DNA of 64,000 bases from Micromonospora terminaliae (GCF_009671205.1 NZ_CP045309.1:5281001-5345000), one strand, 5' to 3'; shown: positions 15,791-28,216, numbered from the stretch's first letter. Numbers and translations: made by a program. Notes: generated from the letters alone by a model not told the origin.

Positions 15791-16570
15791 TCAGAACCAG
15801 CAGGTCCGCCCGGCGGCGTGGCTGACCTGGACCGTATGCGTCACGCAGCCCCCGTCGGCCACCCGGTGCAGCAGGAACGCGGTGGGCTCGGCGACCCACC
15901 CGATGCCCTCCTCGTCGGTCATGGCGAGGCTGACCTGCATCCAGGTGCTCGGCGCGGTGGTGAGCACCGTGCCGGCGAAGGCGCTGGTGACCGGCCGGTG
16001 CAGGTGGCCGGCGGCGACCCGGACCACGTGGGGGTGGCGACCGATCACCTCGGCGAGCGCGTCGGCGTCGGTGAGCCCCATGGCGTCCATGGCCGGCACG
16101 CCGACCGCTATCGGCGGGTGGTGCAGGCACACCACGGCGGGCACCTCGGTGCGACCGGCCAGCACGCCGTCGAGCCAGCCGAGCTGGTCGTCCCCGAGCC
16201 GCCCGGCGTCCCCGCCGGGGGCGAGCGAGTCCAGCACCACGAGCGTGCCGTCCGGCTGGTCGACGTGGTAGTGGGCCGAGAAGCCGCCACCCAGGTACGG
16301 GGTGCCGCCGAAGGTGTCGAGCAGGGACTCCCGGTCGTCGTGGTTGCCGGCGGCGAGGTGGACGGGCAGCGGGAATCGCCCGATGATCTCGCGCAGCGCG
16401 AGGTACTCGTCCGGACGGCCGTTGCTCACGAGGTCGCCGGTGATCACCACGCAGTCGGGCCGGGGGCGCAGGGCGAGCACCCGCCCGAGTGCCCGGTGCA
16501 GCCCGGACGCCTGCTCGGCCGCGAGCAGGCCGGTGGTCACATGCGGGTCGCTGAGCTGGGCGATGAGCAT
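15791..16570 (-). CDS. CpdA-like 3',5'-cyclic nucleotide phosphodiesterase
   Basis: A 259-aa calcineurin-like phosphoesterase. The metal-binding motifs follow the class III cyclic-AMP phosphodiesterase order: D8-x-H10 (QLSDPHV), GDLVSNG, GNHDD, LHHPP and AGHLHRP. Length and motif spacing match CpdA and Rv0805-type enzymes, which hydrolyse cAMP, with variable specificity. The neighbour on the right is a diguanylate cyclase transcribed the other way, so two nucleotide second-messenger genes share one 176-bp intergenic region. The gene is first in a two-gene unit with the cyclotransferase-fold protein. Confidence 0.85.
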   Translation of the reverse strand: MLIAQLSDPHVTTGLLAAEQASGLHRALGRVLALRPRPDCVVITGDLVSNGRPDEYLALREIIGRFPLPVHLAAGNHDDRESLLDTFGGTPYLGGGFSAHYHVDQPDGTLVVLDSLAPGGDAGRLGDDQLGWLDGVLAGRTEVPAVVCLHHPPIAVGVPAMDAMGLTDADALAEVIGRHPHVVRVAAGHLHRPVTSAFAGTVLTTAPSTWMQVSLAMTDEEGIGWVAEPTAFLLHRVADGGCVTHTVQVSHAAGRTCWF

Positions 16571-16650
16571 CGGCGCCTCCTGACGAGCCCGGGACCCTCA
16601 CGCTATCGCCGCCGCACGCGAACGCGCGGCCCTCTCCCGCCCACAGGTCC

Positions 16651-16683
16651 CGTCCACAGCCTGTGGATAGCACATGTGTACGA
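16651..16683 (+). promoter_or_regulatory. 33-bp element with inverted DnaA-box-like sequences, copy 1
   Basis: The sequence has a core tccacagcctgtgga, palindromic except at its centre, then a spacer and acatgtgtacga. The two halves match the actinobacterial DnaA box consensus ending TCCACA, facing each other. The same 33-bp element, with 4 differences, recurs in reverse orientation at 42749-42781. It lies 63 bp before the diguanylate cyclase start. Confidence 0.65.
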
Positions 16684-16746
16684 AGGTCGCGGGCTGCCGC
16701 GCTGGGTACCCTTGATCGCGCCCCGCCCCCTCCGAGCAGGAACGAC

Positions 16747-18210
16747 GTGGATCACGAGCGAGTCGTCCGGGACGTCACGGTCCGCCTACCGATGGCGTCG
16801 ACCGCGCTGGAGGCGTGCCAGTGGACCGTCTCGGCGCTGGCCCGGCACACGCCGGCGACGGTCTCGATCCTGCTCGGGGTCCACGACTCGCTCCGCTGCG
16901 TCGCCGCCACCGGCGCCTGGCAGGTCTTCTCCACCGTGCCGGCGCAGGCCGGGGCCGACGACTCCGGCACGCCGCGCCGGGACCACCAGCGCTCGATCGT
17001 CGCGCGGGTGTACGCCTCCGGCGAGCCCGCCGTCGTCCCCGACGTGACCGCCGATCCCGACTACCTTCCGGTACGCCCCGACGTCACGGCCGAGATCTGC
17101 GTGCCGGTGCGGGACCGGGCGGGCCGCCCGCTCGGTGTGCTGGACCTCCAGTGGAGCGGCCCGGTGGAGGCGCAGCGGTGGCGGAGGACCGCCCAGCGGC
17201 TGGCCGACCGGCTCGGCGCCCGGATCGCCGCGCTCGGTGGCCCGCCGGCCGAGACCCGCAGCGAGAAGCTGCTCCGGCACACCGCCGCGATGACCAGCGC
17301 CCCCACCGACTGGGACCTGACGACGGCCGCGATCGCCGCGGCCCGGGACGTCTCGGCGCTCGCCGCCGCCGTGCTGATCCTTCCCGGCCCGCGCGAACCG
17401 CGGCTGGGCACGCCCACCGCCACCCCCGGGGCGCTGGAGGCCCGGATGCGGGCCGAGCTGGCCGAGGCCGGTCCGGCGGCGCTCGCCCGGATGATCGCCC
17501 GCGCGCACCGGCACGGGTCGGCGTACACGCTGGGCGAGGAGGGGCATCCGCCGACCGAGGACTACCTGCCGTTGACCCGGGCCGGGGCGCGCACCCTGGT
17601 GGCGGTGCCGGTCGGTCCCACGGAGGGTGGCGGCGTGCTGCTGGTCGCCGACGAGCGGCTGCTGCGCCCCGACCCGACCACGGTCAACCTGATCGAGCTG
17701 CTGGCCGGGCAGGCGTGGATCTGCCTCGACCGGCTGCGTACGCTCGCCCGGCTACGCGAGCAGGCCAGCTCGGACCCGCTCACCGGGCTGCGCCACACCG
17801 GGCCGTTCGGGCAGCGGATCGCGAGCGCCACGCCGGGGCGTACCGCCCTGCTGGCGATCGACGTGGACGGCTTCAAGGACGTCAACGACACGTACGGCCA
17901 CCAGGCCGGCGACCAGCTGCTGGTGGGGCTGGCCCGGGCGCTGGAGGGTGCGCTGCGCCAGGGTGACGAGCTCTACCGCACCGGCGGCGACGAGTTCGTC
18001 GCGGTGATCGAGGTGAGCCGGCCCGAGGAGGCCGTGCGGATCGCCGAGCGGCTCACCGAGGCCGCCCGCCGCACCGGCCGGACGATCAGCGTCGGCGTCG
18101 CCCTCCCCCGCCCCGGCGAGTCCCCGGAACGAACCCTGAGCCGCGCCGACCAGGCCCTGTACGCGGTGAAACGCGACGGCCGCGACGGAGTACACCTCTC
18201 CGCCGCCTGA
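16747..18210 (+). CDS. GAF-GAF-GGDEF diguanylate cyclase
   Basis: A 487-aa cytosolic protein. Residues ~15-145 and ~170-320 look like two GAF-type sensor domains, and ~335-487 is a GGDEF domain that makes cyclic di-GMP from two GTP. The active-site motif GGDEF is intact at 413-417. The inhibitory I-site RxxD (RQGD) lies five residues before it, so product feedback is expected. The metal-binding AIDVDGFKDVND segment is also present. No EAL domain or membrane helix is seen. GTG 16747 was chosen because gagcagga lies just upstream and the frame is not protein-like before it. A 33-bp palindromic element lies in the promoter region. Confidence 0.9.
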   Translation: MDHERVVRDVTVRLPMASTALEACQWTVSALARHTPATVSILLGVHDSLRCVAATGAWQVFSTVPAQAGADDSGTPRRDHQRSIVARVYASGEPAVVPDVTADPDYLPVRPDVTAEICVPVRDRAGRPLGVLDLQWSGPVEAQRWRRTAQRLADRLGARIAALGGPPAETRSEKLLRHTAAMTSAPTDWDLTTAAIAAARDVSALAAAVLILPGPREPRLGTPTATPGALEARMRAELAEAGPAALARMIARAHRHGSAYTLGEEGHPPTEDYLPLTRAGARTLVAVPVGPTEGGGVLLVADERLLRPDPTTVNLIELLAGQAWICLDRLRTLARLREQASSDPLTGLRHTGPFGQRIASATPGRTALLAIDVDGFKDVNDTYGHQAGDQLLVGLARALEGALRQGDELYRTGGDEFVAVIEVSRPEEAVRIAERLTEAARRTGRTISVGVALPRPGESPERTLSRADQALYAVKRDGRDGVHLSAA

Positions 18211-18213
18211 CGC

Positions 18214-18289
18214 CGTCGATCATGGAGTTGTGGCACCTGACAAAGGGCTCCGATCGGGCCTTCCAGGCGCCACAACTCCATGATCGACG
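18214..18289. repeat. 21-bp inverted repeat, intergenic
   Basis: The arms 18214-18234 and 18269-18289 (cgtcgatcatggagttgtgg and c, then its complement) are perfect over 21 bp. Pairing extends by four more bases after one mismatch, with an inner GC-rich part. It lies between the converging cyclase and asd genes and may terminate both. From memory the half-site resembles sequences common between genes in Micromonospora, which I could not check. Confidence 0.9.
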
Positions 18290-18331
18290 CGCAGGTCCGC
18301 GGCGACGCGCAGGTCAGCGGCGACGCGCGGG

Positions 18332-19393
18332 TCAGGGGTGGGTCAGCTCTCTCGCCAGGAGTTCGGCGATCTGGGCGGTGTTCAGGGCGGCGCCCTTGCG
18401 GAGGTTGTCGCCCGTCACGAAGAGGTCCAGGGCGCGGGGGTCGTCCACGGCGCGGCGGATGCGGCCGACCCAGGACGGGTCGGTGCCCACCGCGTCGATC
18501 GGCATGGGGAACTCGCCGGCGGCCGGGTCGTCGACCAGGATCACGCCGGGCGCGTTGCGCAGCACCTCGCGGGCGCCCTCGGCGTCGACCTCGGTGGCGA
18601 AGACCGCGTGCACGGCGACCGAGTGACCGGTCACCACCGGCACCCGGACGCAGGTCGCGGAGACCTTGAGGTCGGGCAGCCCGAGGATCTTGCGCGACTC
18701 GTTGCGCATCTTCAGCTCCTCGGACGACCAGCCGCCGTCGGCGAGCGAGCCGGCCCAGGGCACCACGTTGAGCGCGAGCGGCGCCGGGAACGGCCCCAGC
18801 TCGTCGCCGACCGCCTGCCGGACGTCGCCGGGCCGCGAGCCGAGCACCCGATCCCCGGCGATCTTGCTGAGCTGGGCGTGCAGCGCGTCCACGCCGGCCT
18901 GCCCCGCACCGGAGACCGCCTGGTACGAGGCGAGCACCAGCTCGCGCAGCCCGTACTCCCGGTGTAGCGGGGCAATCGCCACGATCATCGCCAGGGTCGT
19001 GCAGTTGGCGTTGGCGATGATCCCCTTGGGGCGGTTGCGGACCTGCTCGGGGTTGATCTCGGGAACGACGAGCGGCACGTCGCGGTCCATGCGGAACGCG
19101 CCGGAGTTGTCCACCGCGACGGCGCCCCGGCTGACGGCGATCGGTGCCCACTCGGCCGAGACCGCGTCGGGGACGTCGAACATCGCGACGTCCACGCCGT
19201 CGAACGCCTCGGGGGTGAGCGCCTGGACGGTCAGCGTCTCGCCCCGGCACTGGATCTGGCGGCCGACCGAGCGCTCGGAGGCGAGCAACCGGATCTCGCC
19301 CCACACGTTGCGGCGGGAGGAGAGGATCTGGCACATCACCGTGCCGACGGCGCCGGTCGCCCCGACCACGGCGAGGGTGGGCAGCGACGACAT
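18332..19393 (-). CDS. asd: Aspartate-semialdehyde dehydrogenase
   Basis: A 353-aa enzyme that reduces aspartyl phosphate to aspartate semialdehyde with NADPH, the branch point to lysine/diaminopimelate, threonine and methionine. Visible motifs are the nucleotide-binding GATGAVG (11-17), the catalytic cysteine in NANCTTLAM (C131), and SGAGQAG. Length is normal. ATG 19393 is preferred; a GTG at 19399 in the same frame overlaps the ask stop codon by one base. Either way the gene is coupled to ask, the usual arrangement in actinobacteria. Confidence 0.95.
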   Translation of the reverse strand: MSSLPTLAVVGATGAVGTVMCQILSSRRNVWGEIRLLASERSVGRQIQCRGETLTVQALTPEAFDGVDVAMFDVPDAVSAEWAPIAVSRGAVAVDNSGAFRMDRDVPLVVPEINPEQVRNRPKGIIANANCTTLAMIVAIAPLHREYGLRELVLASYQAVSGAGQAGVDALHAQLSKIAGDRVLGSRPGDVRQAVGDELGPFPAPLALNVVPWAGSLADGGWSSEELKMRNESRKILGLPDLKVSATCVRVPVVTGHSVAVHAVFATEVDAEGAREVLRNAPGVILVDDPAAGEFPMPIDAVGTDPSWVGRIRRAVDDPRALDLFVTGDNLRKGAALNTAQIAELLARELTHP

Positions 19394-19398
19394 GCGCA

Positions 19399-20664
19399 CT
19401 ACCGCCCGGTGCCGGCGTAGACGACGGCTTCGGTGTCACCGCCCAGGTCGAAGGCGTCGTGGATGGCCCGGACCGCCTTGTCGAGGTCGGTGTCCCGGCA
19501 GACCACCGACACCCGGATCTCCGAGGTGGAGATCATCTCGATGTTCACCCCGGCCGCGCCGAGGGCGGCGAAGAAGCCGGCCGCGACACCCGGGTGCGAG
19601 CGCATGCCCGCGCCGATCAGCGACACCTTGCCGACGTGGTCGTCGTAGAGCAGGCCCTTGAACTTGACCTGCTCCTGGATCTTGCTGAGCGCGGCCATGG
19701 CCGTCGGGCCGTCGGTCTTGGGCAGCGTGAAGGAGATGTCGGTGCGGCCGGTGCCCTCGGTGGACACGTTCTGCACGATCATGTCGATGTTGATCTCGGC
19801 GCCGGCCACGGTGTCGAAGATCCGCGCGGCGGCGCCCGGCTCGTCGGGCACCCCGACAATGGTGATCTTCGCCTCGCTGCGGTCGTGGGCGACCCCGGTG
19901 ATCAGTGCCTGTTCCACAGGAAGGTCCTCCATCGATCCGGTGACCATCGTGCCGGTGTTGGTCGAGTATGACGAACGGACGTGGATCGGCAAGCCTGCGC
20001 GCCGGGCGTACTCGACGCTGCGCAGGTGCAGCACCTTGGCGCCGCAGGCGGCCAGTTCCAGCATCTCCTCGTAGGTGATGTGCTTGATGTGCCGCGCGTT
20101 GGGCACGATCCGCGGGTCGGCGCTGAACACGCCGTCCACGTCGGTGTAGATCTCGCAGACGTCCGCGTCGAGTGCGGCGGCGAGGGCCACGGCCGTGGTG
20201 TCCGACCCGCCCCGGCCCAGGGTGGTCACGTCCTTGGTGTCCTGCGAGACGCCCTGGAAGCCGGCCACGATGACCACCGCGCCCTCGTCCAGCGCGCCCT
20301 TCAGGCGGCCCGGGGTGACGTCGATGATCCGCGCCCGGCCGTGCACCGAGGTGGTGAGCACGCCGGCCTGGGAGCCGGTGAACGAGCGGGCCTCGTACCC
20401 CAGGTTGTGGATGGCCATGGCGAGCAGCGCCATGGAGATCCGCTCCCCGGCGGTCAGCAGCATGTCCAGTTCGCGGCCGGGCGGCAGCGGGCTGACCTGG
20501 TTGGCCAGGTCGAGCAGCTCGTCGGTGGTGTCGCCCATGGCCGAGACCACCACGACCACGTCGTCGCCCGCCTTGCGGGCCGCCACGATGCGCTCGGCCA
20601 CCCGCTTGATCCGCTCGGCGTTGGCGACGGAGGACCCGCCGTACTTCTGCACCACGAGTGCCAC
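19399..20664 (-). CDS. ask: Aspartokinase (alpha subunit, with internal beta start)
   Basis: A 421-aa kinase that phosphorylates aspartate in the first step of the lysine/threonine/methionine pathway. The N-terminal catalytic domain shows [24 protein letters not shown] and [20 protein letters not shown]. The C-terminal half holds two ACT domains (from about 265) that bind lysine and threonine for feedback control. In this enzyme type a second start inside the gene yields the regulatory beta subunit; ATG at the MEDLPVEQ segment (~residue 247) with gga just upstream is the candidate. The gene is followed without a gap by asd. A GC-rich hairpin lies in its 5' region. Confidence 0.95.
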   Translation of the reverse strand: MALVVQKYGGSSVANAERIKRVAERIVAARKAGDDVVVVVSAMGDTTDELLDLANQVSPLPPGRELDMLLTAGERISMALLAMAIHNLGYEARSFTGSQAGVLTTSVHGRARIIDVTPGRLKGALDEGAVVIVAGFQGVSQDTKDVTTLGRGGSDTTAVALAAALDADVCEIYTDVDGVFSADPRIVPNARHIKHITYEEMLELAACGAKVLHLRSVEYARRAGLPIHVRSSYSTNTGTMVTGSMEDLPVEQALITGVAHDRSEAKITIVGVPDEPGAAARIFDTVAGAEINIDMIVQNVSTEGTGRTDISFTLPKTDGPTAMAALSKIQEQVKFKGLLYDDHVGKVSLIGAGMRSHPGVAAGFFAALGAAGVNIEMISTSEIRVSVVCRDTDLDKAVRAIHDAFDLGGDTEAVVYAGTGR

Positions 20665-20704
20665 GACGGTGCACTCCCTCCCAGCGACGACCCTGAGCGT
20701 GCCG

Positions 20705-20734
20705 GCGCCGCCGGTTTCTTCGGTCCGGCGGCGC
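20705..20734 (-). promoter_or_regulatory. Hairpin in the 5' region of ask
   Basis: A 10-bp perfect stem (gcgccgccgg / ccggcggcgc) with a 10-nt loop lies about 40 bp before the ask start on the minus strand. It could be part of the leader mRNA or a terminator-like element; no leader peptide and no lysine riboswitch core is seen. Confidence 0.35.
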
Positions 20735-20904
20735 GTGTCAGACCTCCCCAGGGTATCGGGCGGCGGATGGCGCCGGGTCGGGTGATCCCACCATCCGGCC
20801 CGGCGTGGGGCGGCTCACCGGCCCCGGCCCGGCCGCGCGACACGCCGCCGGAACACCCGTGCGGCGGGCTCCCCGGAGCCCGGCCGGCACCGCAGAATGT
20901 CCCG

Positions 20905-21690
20905 GTGCACGCACACCGACGCGCGGCCCGGCGGCTCGCCGGCGCCCTGGCGCTCACCCTGCCGGCGCTCCTGGCCGCCTGCACCGCCGATCCGCCGAGC
21001 CGGGCCCCGACCAGCACCGCCGACCCGGTCCCGGCCGAGGTCGACGCGGCCCGGGACGAACTGGCCGCGCTGGCCGCGGCCGCGCAGGACCGGCACCTCA
21101 CCGCCACGTACGCCTTCGAGCCCGGCGACGGCGCGACCCGGACGGTCACGGTGACCAGCGCGAACGACGGCACCTGGCGGGTGGACGTGCCCGGTTGGGG
21201 GCAGGGCGGCACCGTCGACGTCTCGCTCGCCGCCACCGGCGACGGGCTCTTCCAGTGCGCCCTGCCGTCGGCCGGCTGGGCGCAGCCGGCGGGCTGCGTA
21301 CGCCTCGGCGACGCCGACGACGCCGTGCCCCGCAGGCTGGACCCGCGGGTGCAGCACCCGTTCACCGACTGGCTGGAGGTGCTCACCGACCGGCGCGCCC
21401 CGCTCGCCGTCTCGGCGGCCGCGCCGCTGCCCGGGGCGAGCGGCGAGTGCTACTCGGTCGAGTCGACCTCGGCCTCGCTGAACGCCCCGCTGGACGTCGG
21501 GATCTACTGCTACCTCCCGGACGGCACCCCGACGGCGGTGCGGGCCGCCTTCGGCACCCTGAAGCTGGCCGGCGAGCCGGGCCCGGCACCGGCCACCGTG
21601 CCGCTGGCCGGGCCGGTCAGCGAGGGCGGCGAGCCGGTGAGCCGGGACGCGCCGTCGCCGACCGACAGCCCGACCGCGGGAACGCCCTGA
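20905..21690 (+). CDS. Putative lipoprotein (261 aa)
   Basis: The N-terminus has a basic start, a hydrophobic core and the lipobox LLAAC (Cys about residue 26), so the protein is probably lipid-anchored outside the membrane. The mature part has an Asp/Ala-rich helix, then a beta-rich region (TVTVTSANDGTWRVDVPGWG) with four cysteines in the mature domain beyond the lipid-modified one, and a Pro/Ser/Thr-rich tail. No family is recognised. The GTG start at 20905 is chosen for the signal sequence. It is transcribed away from ask. Confidence 0.75.
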   Translation: MHAHRRAARRLAGALALTLPALLAACTADPPSRAPTSTADPVPAEVDAARDELAALAAAAQDRHLTATYAFEPGDGATRTVTVTSANDGTWRVDVPGWGQGGTVDVSLAATGDGLFQCALPSAGWAQPAGCVRLGDADDAVPRRLDPRVQHPFTDWLEVLTDRRAPLAVSAAAPLPGASGECYSVESTSASLNAPLDVGIYCYLPDGTPTAVRAAFGTLKLAGEPGPAPATVPLAGPVSEGGEPVSRDAPSPTDSPTAGTP

Positions 21691-21776
21691 CCGCGATGTC
21701 CGTTACGGGTGCTCTTCGCCACATCTGAACCCGGGCGACGGCAGGGGCAAAACACCCATCAGGGATGCTTTGCCGC

Positions 21777-22307
21777 ATGCCTGACCTCACCCCGCTGCTC
21801 GCCTTCCGCTGGAGCCCACGCGCCTTCGACCCGGCCGCCGAGCTGACCGGGGACGAGGCCGCCTGCCTGCTGGAGGCCGCCCGCTGGGCGCCCTCGGCCG
21901 GCAACGCCCAGCCGTGGCGCTTCGCGCTCGGCCACCGGCAGGACGAGACCTGGAAGCGCATCCTGGTCAACCTGCCCGAGGGCGACCAGCGGTGGGTCCG
22001 GCACGCCGCCGCGCTGGTCGTCGGGGCGCACACCGGCGGCGACCCGGAACGGGCCGCGTACGACCTGGGCCAGGCCGTCGCCCACCTGACCGTGCAGGCC
22101 ACCGCGCTGGGCCTGCACGCGCACCAGCTCACCCGCCTCGACCGCGCCGGCCTCGCCACCGAGCTGGACCTGGCGGCCGCGATCCGGCCCCTCGTGGTGG
22201 TCGCGATCGGGCGGCTCGGGGACCCGTCCGCGCTACCCGAGGACCTGCGGGACCGGGAGACCGCCCTGCGCCGCCGCCGGCCGCTGGCCACCCTCCTGCT
22301 CGCCTGA
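21777..22307 (+). CDS. Nitroreductase family protein
   Basis: A 176-aa FMN-dependent nitroreductase-fold protein. The start RWSPRAFDP with AARWAPSAGNAQPWRF is the flavin-phosphate binding signature, and the middle DLGQAVAHLTVQATALGLHAHQL and a final ALRRRRPLATLLLA also fit. Such proteins reduce nitro groups, quinones or flavins; the natural substrate is unknown. It is on the short side for the family but appears complete. ATG 21777 gives the expected N-terminus. Confidence 0.85.
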   Translation: MPDLTPLLAFRWSPRAFDPAAELTGDEAACLLEAARWAPSAGNAQPWRFALGHRQDETWKRILVNLPEGDQRWVRHAAALVVGAHTGGDPERAAYDLGQAVAHLTVQATALGLHAHQLTRLDRAGLATELDLAAAIRPLVVVAIGRLGDPSALPEDLRDRETALRRRRPLATLLLA

Positions 22308-22326
22308 TCCGTACCCGCCGGCCCGG

Positions 22327-23313
22327 TCACCCGCCACGGCTGGCCCGGACCAGGACCGTCGCGGCGTCGGTGTTGCGGTAGAGGACGTGCCGGCCCTGCC
22401 GGGATCGGGAGACCAGCCCGGCCGCGTGCAGCGCGGCCAGGTGCTGCGAGACGTTCCCACCCGACATCCCGGTACGCCGGGCCAGGTCGCTGGTGGTGGC
22501 CGCCACGTCGAGCAGGTGCAGCAGCGCGGCCCGGCCGGCGCCGACCACCCGGGCCAGCGCGTCACCGGGCGGCGACTCGACCGCCTCCCAGAGCGTACCC
22601 ACCGCCCGGACCGGGTACGCGCCGGCCGGAAGCGAGTCCTCCAGCAGGTTCCACAGCACCCGCCGGTCGGCGAAGATGCTGGGGTTCAGCGCCAGCCCGC
22701 GCCCGCGGAGGTCGAAGTCCCGCTCGAACGGGTCGTCGCTGACCACCCGGTCGCCCAACCAGCGCAGGCTCGGGTGGAGCTGCGTGAACAGCCGACCGGC
22801 GCCGCCCTCGGCGAGCTGCGCGGCACGGTACGCGACGTCGGCGTCGAGCAGCGCCCGCATCCGCGTCCAGTCGCGGGCGATCGCCTCGTCGTACCAGACC
22901 CGCATCGCGTCGACGACGTGCGGCAGCAGCCCGCGAGGGTCGGCGAGGAGCGCCTGCCCGAACGGGCTCAGCGGCCCGCGCGGGGTGGTCGCCAGCAGGT
23001 CCTGGACCACCACGTCCGGCGGCGTCGCGGCGATCTGCGCGAGCTGATCGGTCATCTCCAGGCCCGGCCGGGCCGCCGGCGTGAGGAAGTCGGGCAGCCA
23101 GCGGCGCGGCCGGGTCAGCTCCACCAGCGGGCGGACCCGTGCGGCCACCTCCGGACGGCGCAGCGTCAGCCGGGCCCGGTCGATCCAGGGCAGGTGCACG
23201 GCGTAGCGGGCCGGATCGGCAAGGGCCCACATGCTCATGACCGTCTCGTTGGCCGGCGAGACGGCGAACCGCACTCCGGCGACGTCGGCCAGGGTGAACC
23301 GCAACTCGGACAC
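22327..23313 (-). CDS. ArsR-family regulator with DUF5937-type N-domain
   Basis: A 328-aa protein. The N-terminal ~240 residues resemble the DUF5937 region (begins SELRFTLADVAGVRFAVSP). The C-terminal part is a winged helix-turn-helix (TTSDLARRTGMSGGNVSQHL, then LVSRSRQGRHVLYRNT) of the ArsR type. Such regulators usually repress a neighbouring exporter. Here the divergent MFS gene starts 78 bp away with a palindrome between them. GTG 23313 gives the family N-terminus; an upstream in-frame start would cross that palindrome. Confidence 0.85.
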   Translation of the reverse strand: MSELRFTLADVAGVRFAVSPANETVMSMWALADPARYAVHLPWIDRARLTLRRPEVAARVRPLVELTRPRRWLPDFLTPAARPGLEMTDQLAQIAATPPDVVVQDLLATTPRGPLSPFGQALLADPRGLLPHVVDAMRVWYDEAIARDWTRMRALLDADVAYRAAQLAEGGAGRLFTQLHPSLRWLGDRVVSDDPFERDFDLRGRGLALNPSIFADRRVLWNLLEDSLPAGAYPVRAVGTLWEAVESPPGDALARVVGAGRAALLHLLDVAATTSDLARRTGMSGGNVSQHLAALHAAGLVSRSRQGRHVLYRNTDAATVLVRASRGG

Positions 23314-23341
23314 GCGTACCCCCGCAGGCAGGATTCGGCTC

Positions 23342-23354
23342 AGCCTAAAAGGCT
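23342..23354. promoter_or_regulatory. Palindromic operator candidate (ArsR/MFS pair)
   Basis: AGCCT-AAA-AGGCT is a perfect inverted repeat in the 78-bp region between the divergent regulator and transporter genes. It is the only symmetrical AT-containing site there, so it is the likely regulator-binding site. This is inference from position. Confidence 0.5.
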
Positions 23355-23391
23355 CGACCGGAACGTGGGGGGCGCGGTTCACTCACCGGCC

Positions 23392-24663
23392 ATGGGGGCC
23401 AGAGAGACCATCCGCACCGCCGTCCACCATGTCGTGCCGCCGGCCGGGCTGACCCGCGCCCTGGCCGTGCAGGCCATGGTCTACGCCGTCGGCGGCGGCC
23501 TGTTCCAGGCCGGCAGCGCCGTGTTCTTCACCCGGGCGCTGGGGCTCAGCGCCGCCCAGGTCGGGCTGGGCCTGTCCATCGCGGCGGGGGTGTCGCTGCT
23601 GGGCACGGTGCCGCTGGGCGGGCTGACCGACCGGTACGGTCCGCAGCGGGTCTGGGTCCTCGCGCTGGTGCTGGAGGCGGCGCTCTTCGCCACGTACCCG
23701 TTCGTGGGCGGCTTCGCCGGGTTCCTCACCGTGGTGGTGGCGTTGGCCGCCGTGGACGCGGCGGCCGGCGTCGCCCGGCAGGTCTACTCGATCAACGCGT
23801 TGCCGCCGGCCGAACGGGTCACCGCGATGGCCTACCAGCGCTCCCTGCTGAATGTCGGGTTCGGGCTCGGCGCGGCGATCAGCGGCCTGGTGCTGGCGGT
23901 GGACACGATCGCGGCGTACCGGGTGATGGTCTGGTTCATCGCGGCGGTTTTCCTGGTGACGGCACTCTTCGTGCGGCGGCTGCCCCGGCTGCCCGAGGTG
24001 GCCCGCCCGGCCGAGCCGATGAGCCGGTTCGCGGTGCTGCGGGACCGGCCGTTCATGGCGGTCTCCCTGCTGTCCGGGCTGCTCACCGCGCACCAGACGC
24101 TGTACCTGACGGTGCTGCCGCTCTGGATCCTCACCCACACCGACGCCCCGAAGACGGTGATCGCCGGGCTGGTGCTGCTCAACACGATCCTCATCGTGCT
24201 GCTCCAGGTACGCGCCAGCCGGGGCGCCGACACCGCCCCGGGCGCGGCCCGGGCGTCCCGCCGGGGCGCCCTGCTGATCGCCCTGTTCTGCCTGGTCGTG
24301 CCGATCTCCGGAGTGACCCGGGGCACGCTCACCCTGGTGGTGCTGGTGGTCGCCGCGCTGCTGCTCATCGTGGCCGAGCTGGTCGAGTCCGCGGGCACCT
24401 GGGGGCTCACGGCCACCCTGCCGCCGGCCACCCAGCGCGGCGCGTACGTGGGGGCGTTCCGGCTCGGCACGCAGCTGCAGTACCTGATCGCCCCGGCCGG
24501 GCTGACCGCTCTGGGCGTGACCACCGGCGGCTGGGGCTGGTTCCCGACGGCGGCGGTCTTCGTGCTGATCGGGCTGGCGATCGTGCCCGTGGTGGCCTGG
24601 GCCGGCGGGACGCCGCGGCTGGGCGCGACGGCTCCGGAGCAGACCGTGACCCCGGTCCCATAG
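23392..24663 (+). CDS. MFS transporter, efflux type
   Basis: A 423-aa protein with 12 predicted helices. Motif A reads GGLTDRYGPQRV after helix 2. The segment LPPAERVTAMAYQRSLLNVG in helices 4-5 is typical of actinobacterial drug exporters. The substrate is unknown. ATG 23392 is just downstream of the palindromic operator candidate, and the gene is divergent from the ArsR-type regulator that probably controls it. Confidence 0.85.
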   Translation: MGARETIRTAVHHVVPPAGLTRALAVQAMVYAVGGGLFQAGSAVFFTRALGLSAAQVGLGLSIAAGVSLLGTVPLGGLTDRYGPQRVWVLALVLEAALFATYPFVGGFAGFLTVVVALAAVDAAAGVARQVYSINALPPAERVTAMAYQRSLLNVGFGLGAAISGLVLAVDTIAAYRVMVWFIAAVFLVTALFVRRLPRLPEVARPAEPMSRFAVLRDRPFMAVSLLSGLLTAHQTLYLTVLPLWILTHTDAPKTVIAGLVLLNTILIVLLQVRASRGADTAPGAARASRRGALLIALFCLVVPISGVTRGTLTLVVLVVAALLLIVAELVESAGTWGLTATLPPATQRGAYVGAFRLGTQLQYLIAPAGLTALGVTTGGWGWFPTAAVFVLIGLAIVPVVAWAGGTPRLGATAPEQTVTPVP

Positions 24664-28108
<3,445 letters not shown>

Positions 28109-28216
28109 GGGTAACCACTCTGCCGGGACCGCCACTCCGACGCCACGAATCTGGGAAACCGTCGCCGGGTACTGTGCGGACTCGCCCCGAGCACGCAAGC
28201 TGGAGAGGTGTCGTCT

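Noticed and set aside
16651..16683. Replication origin because of DnaA-box-like halves
   Set aside because: Only one pair of boxes is present, with no dnaA/dnaN genes nearby and no AT-rich unwinding element.
20665..20904. Lysine riboswitch or T-box before ask
   Set aside because: No lysine-riboswitch core or T-box sequence was found; only a short GC hairpin.
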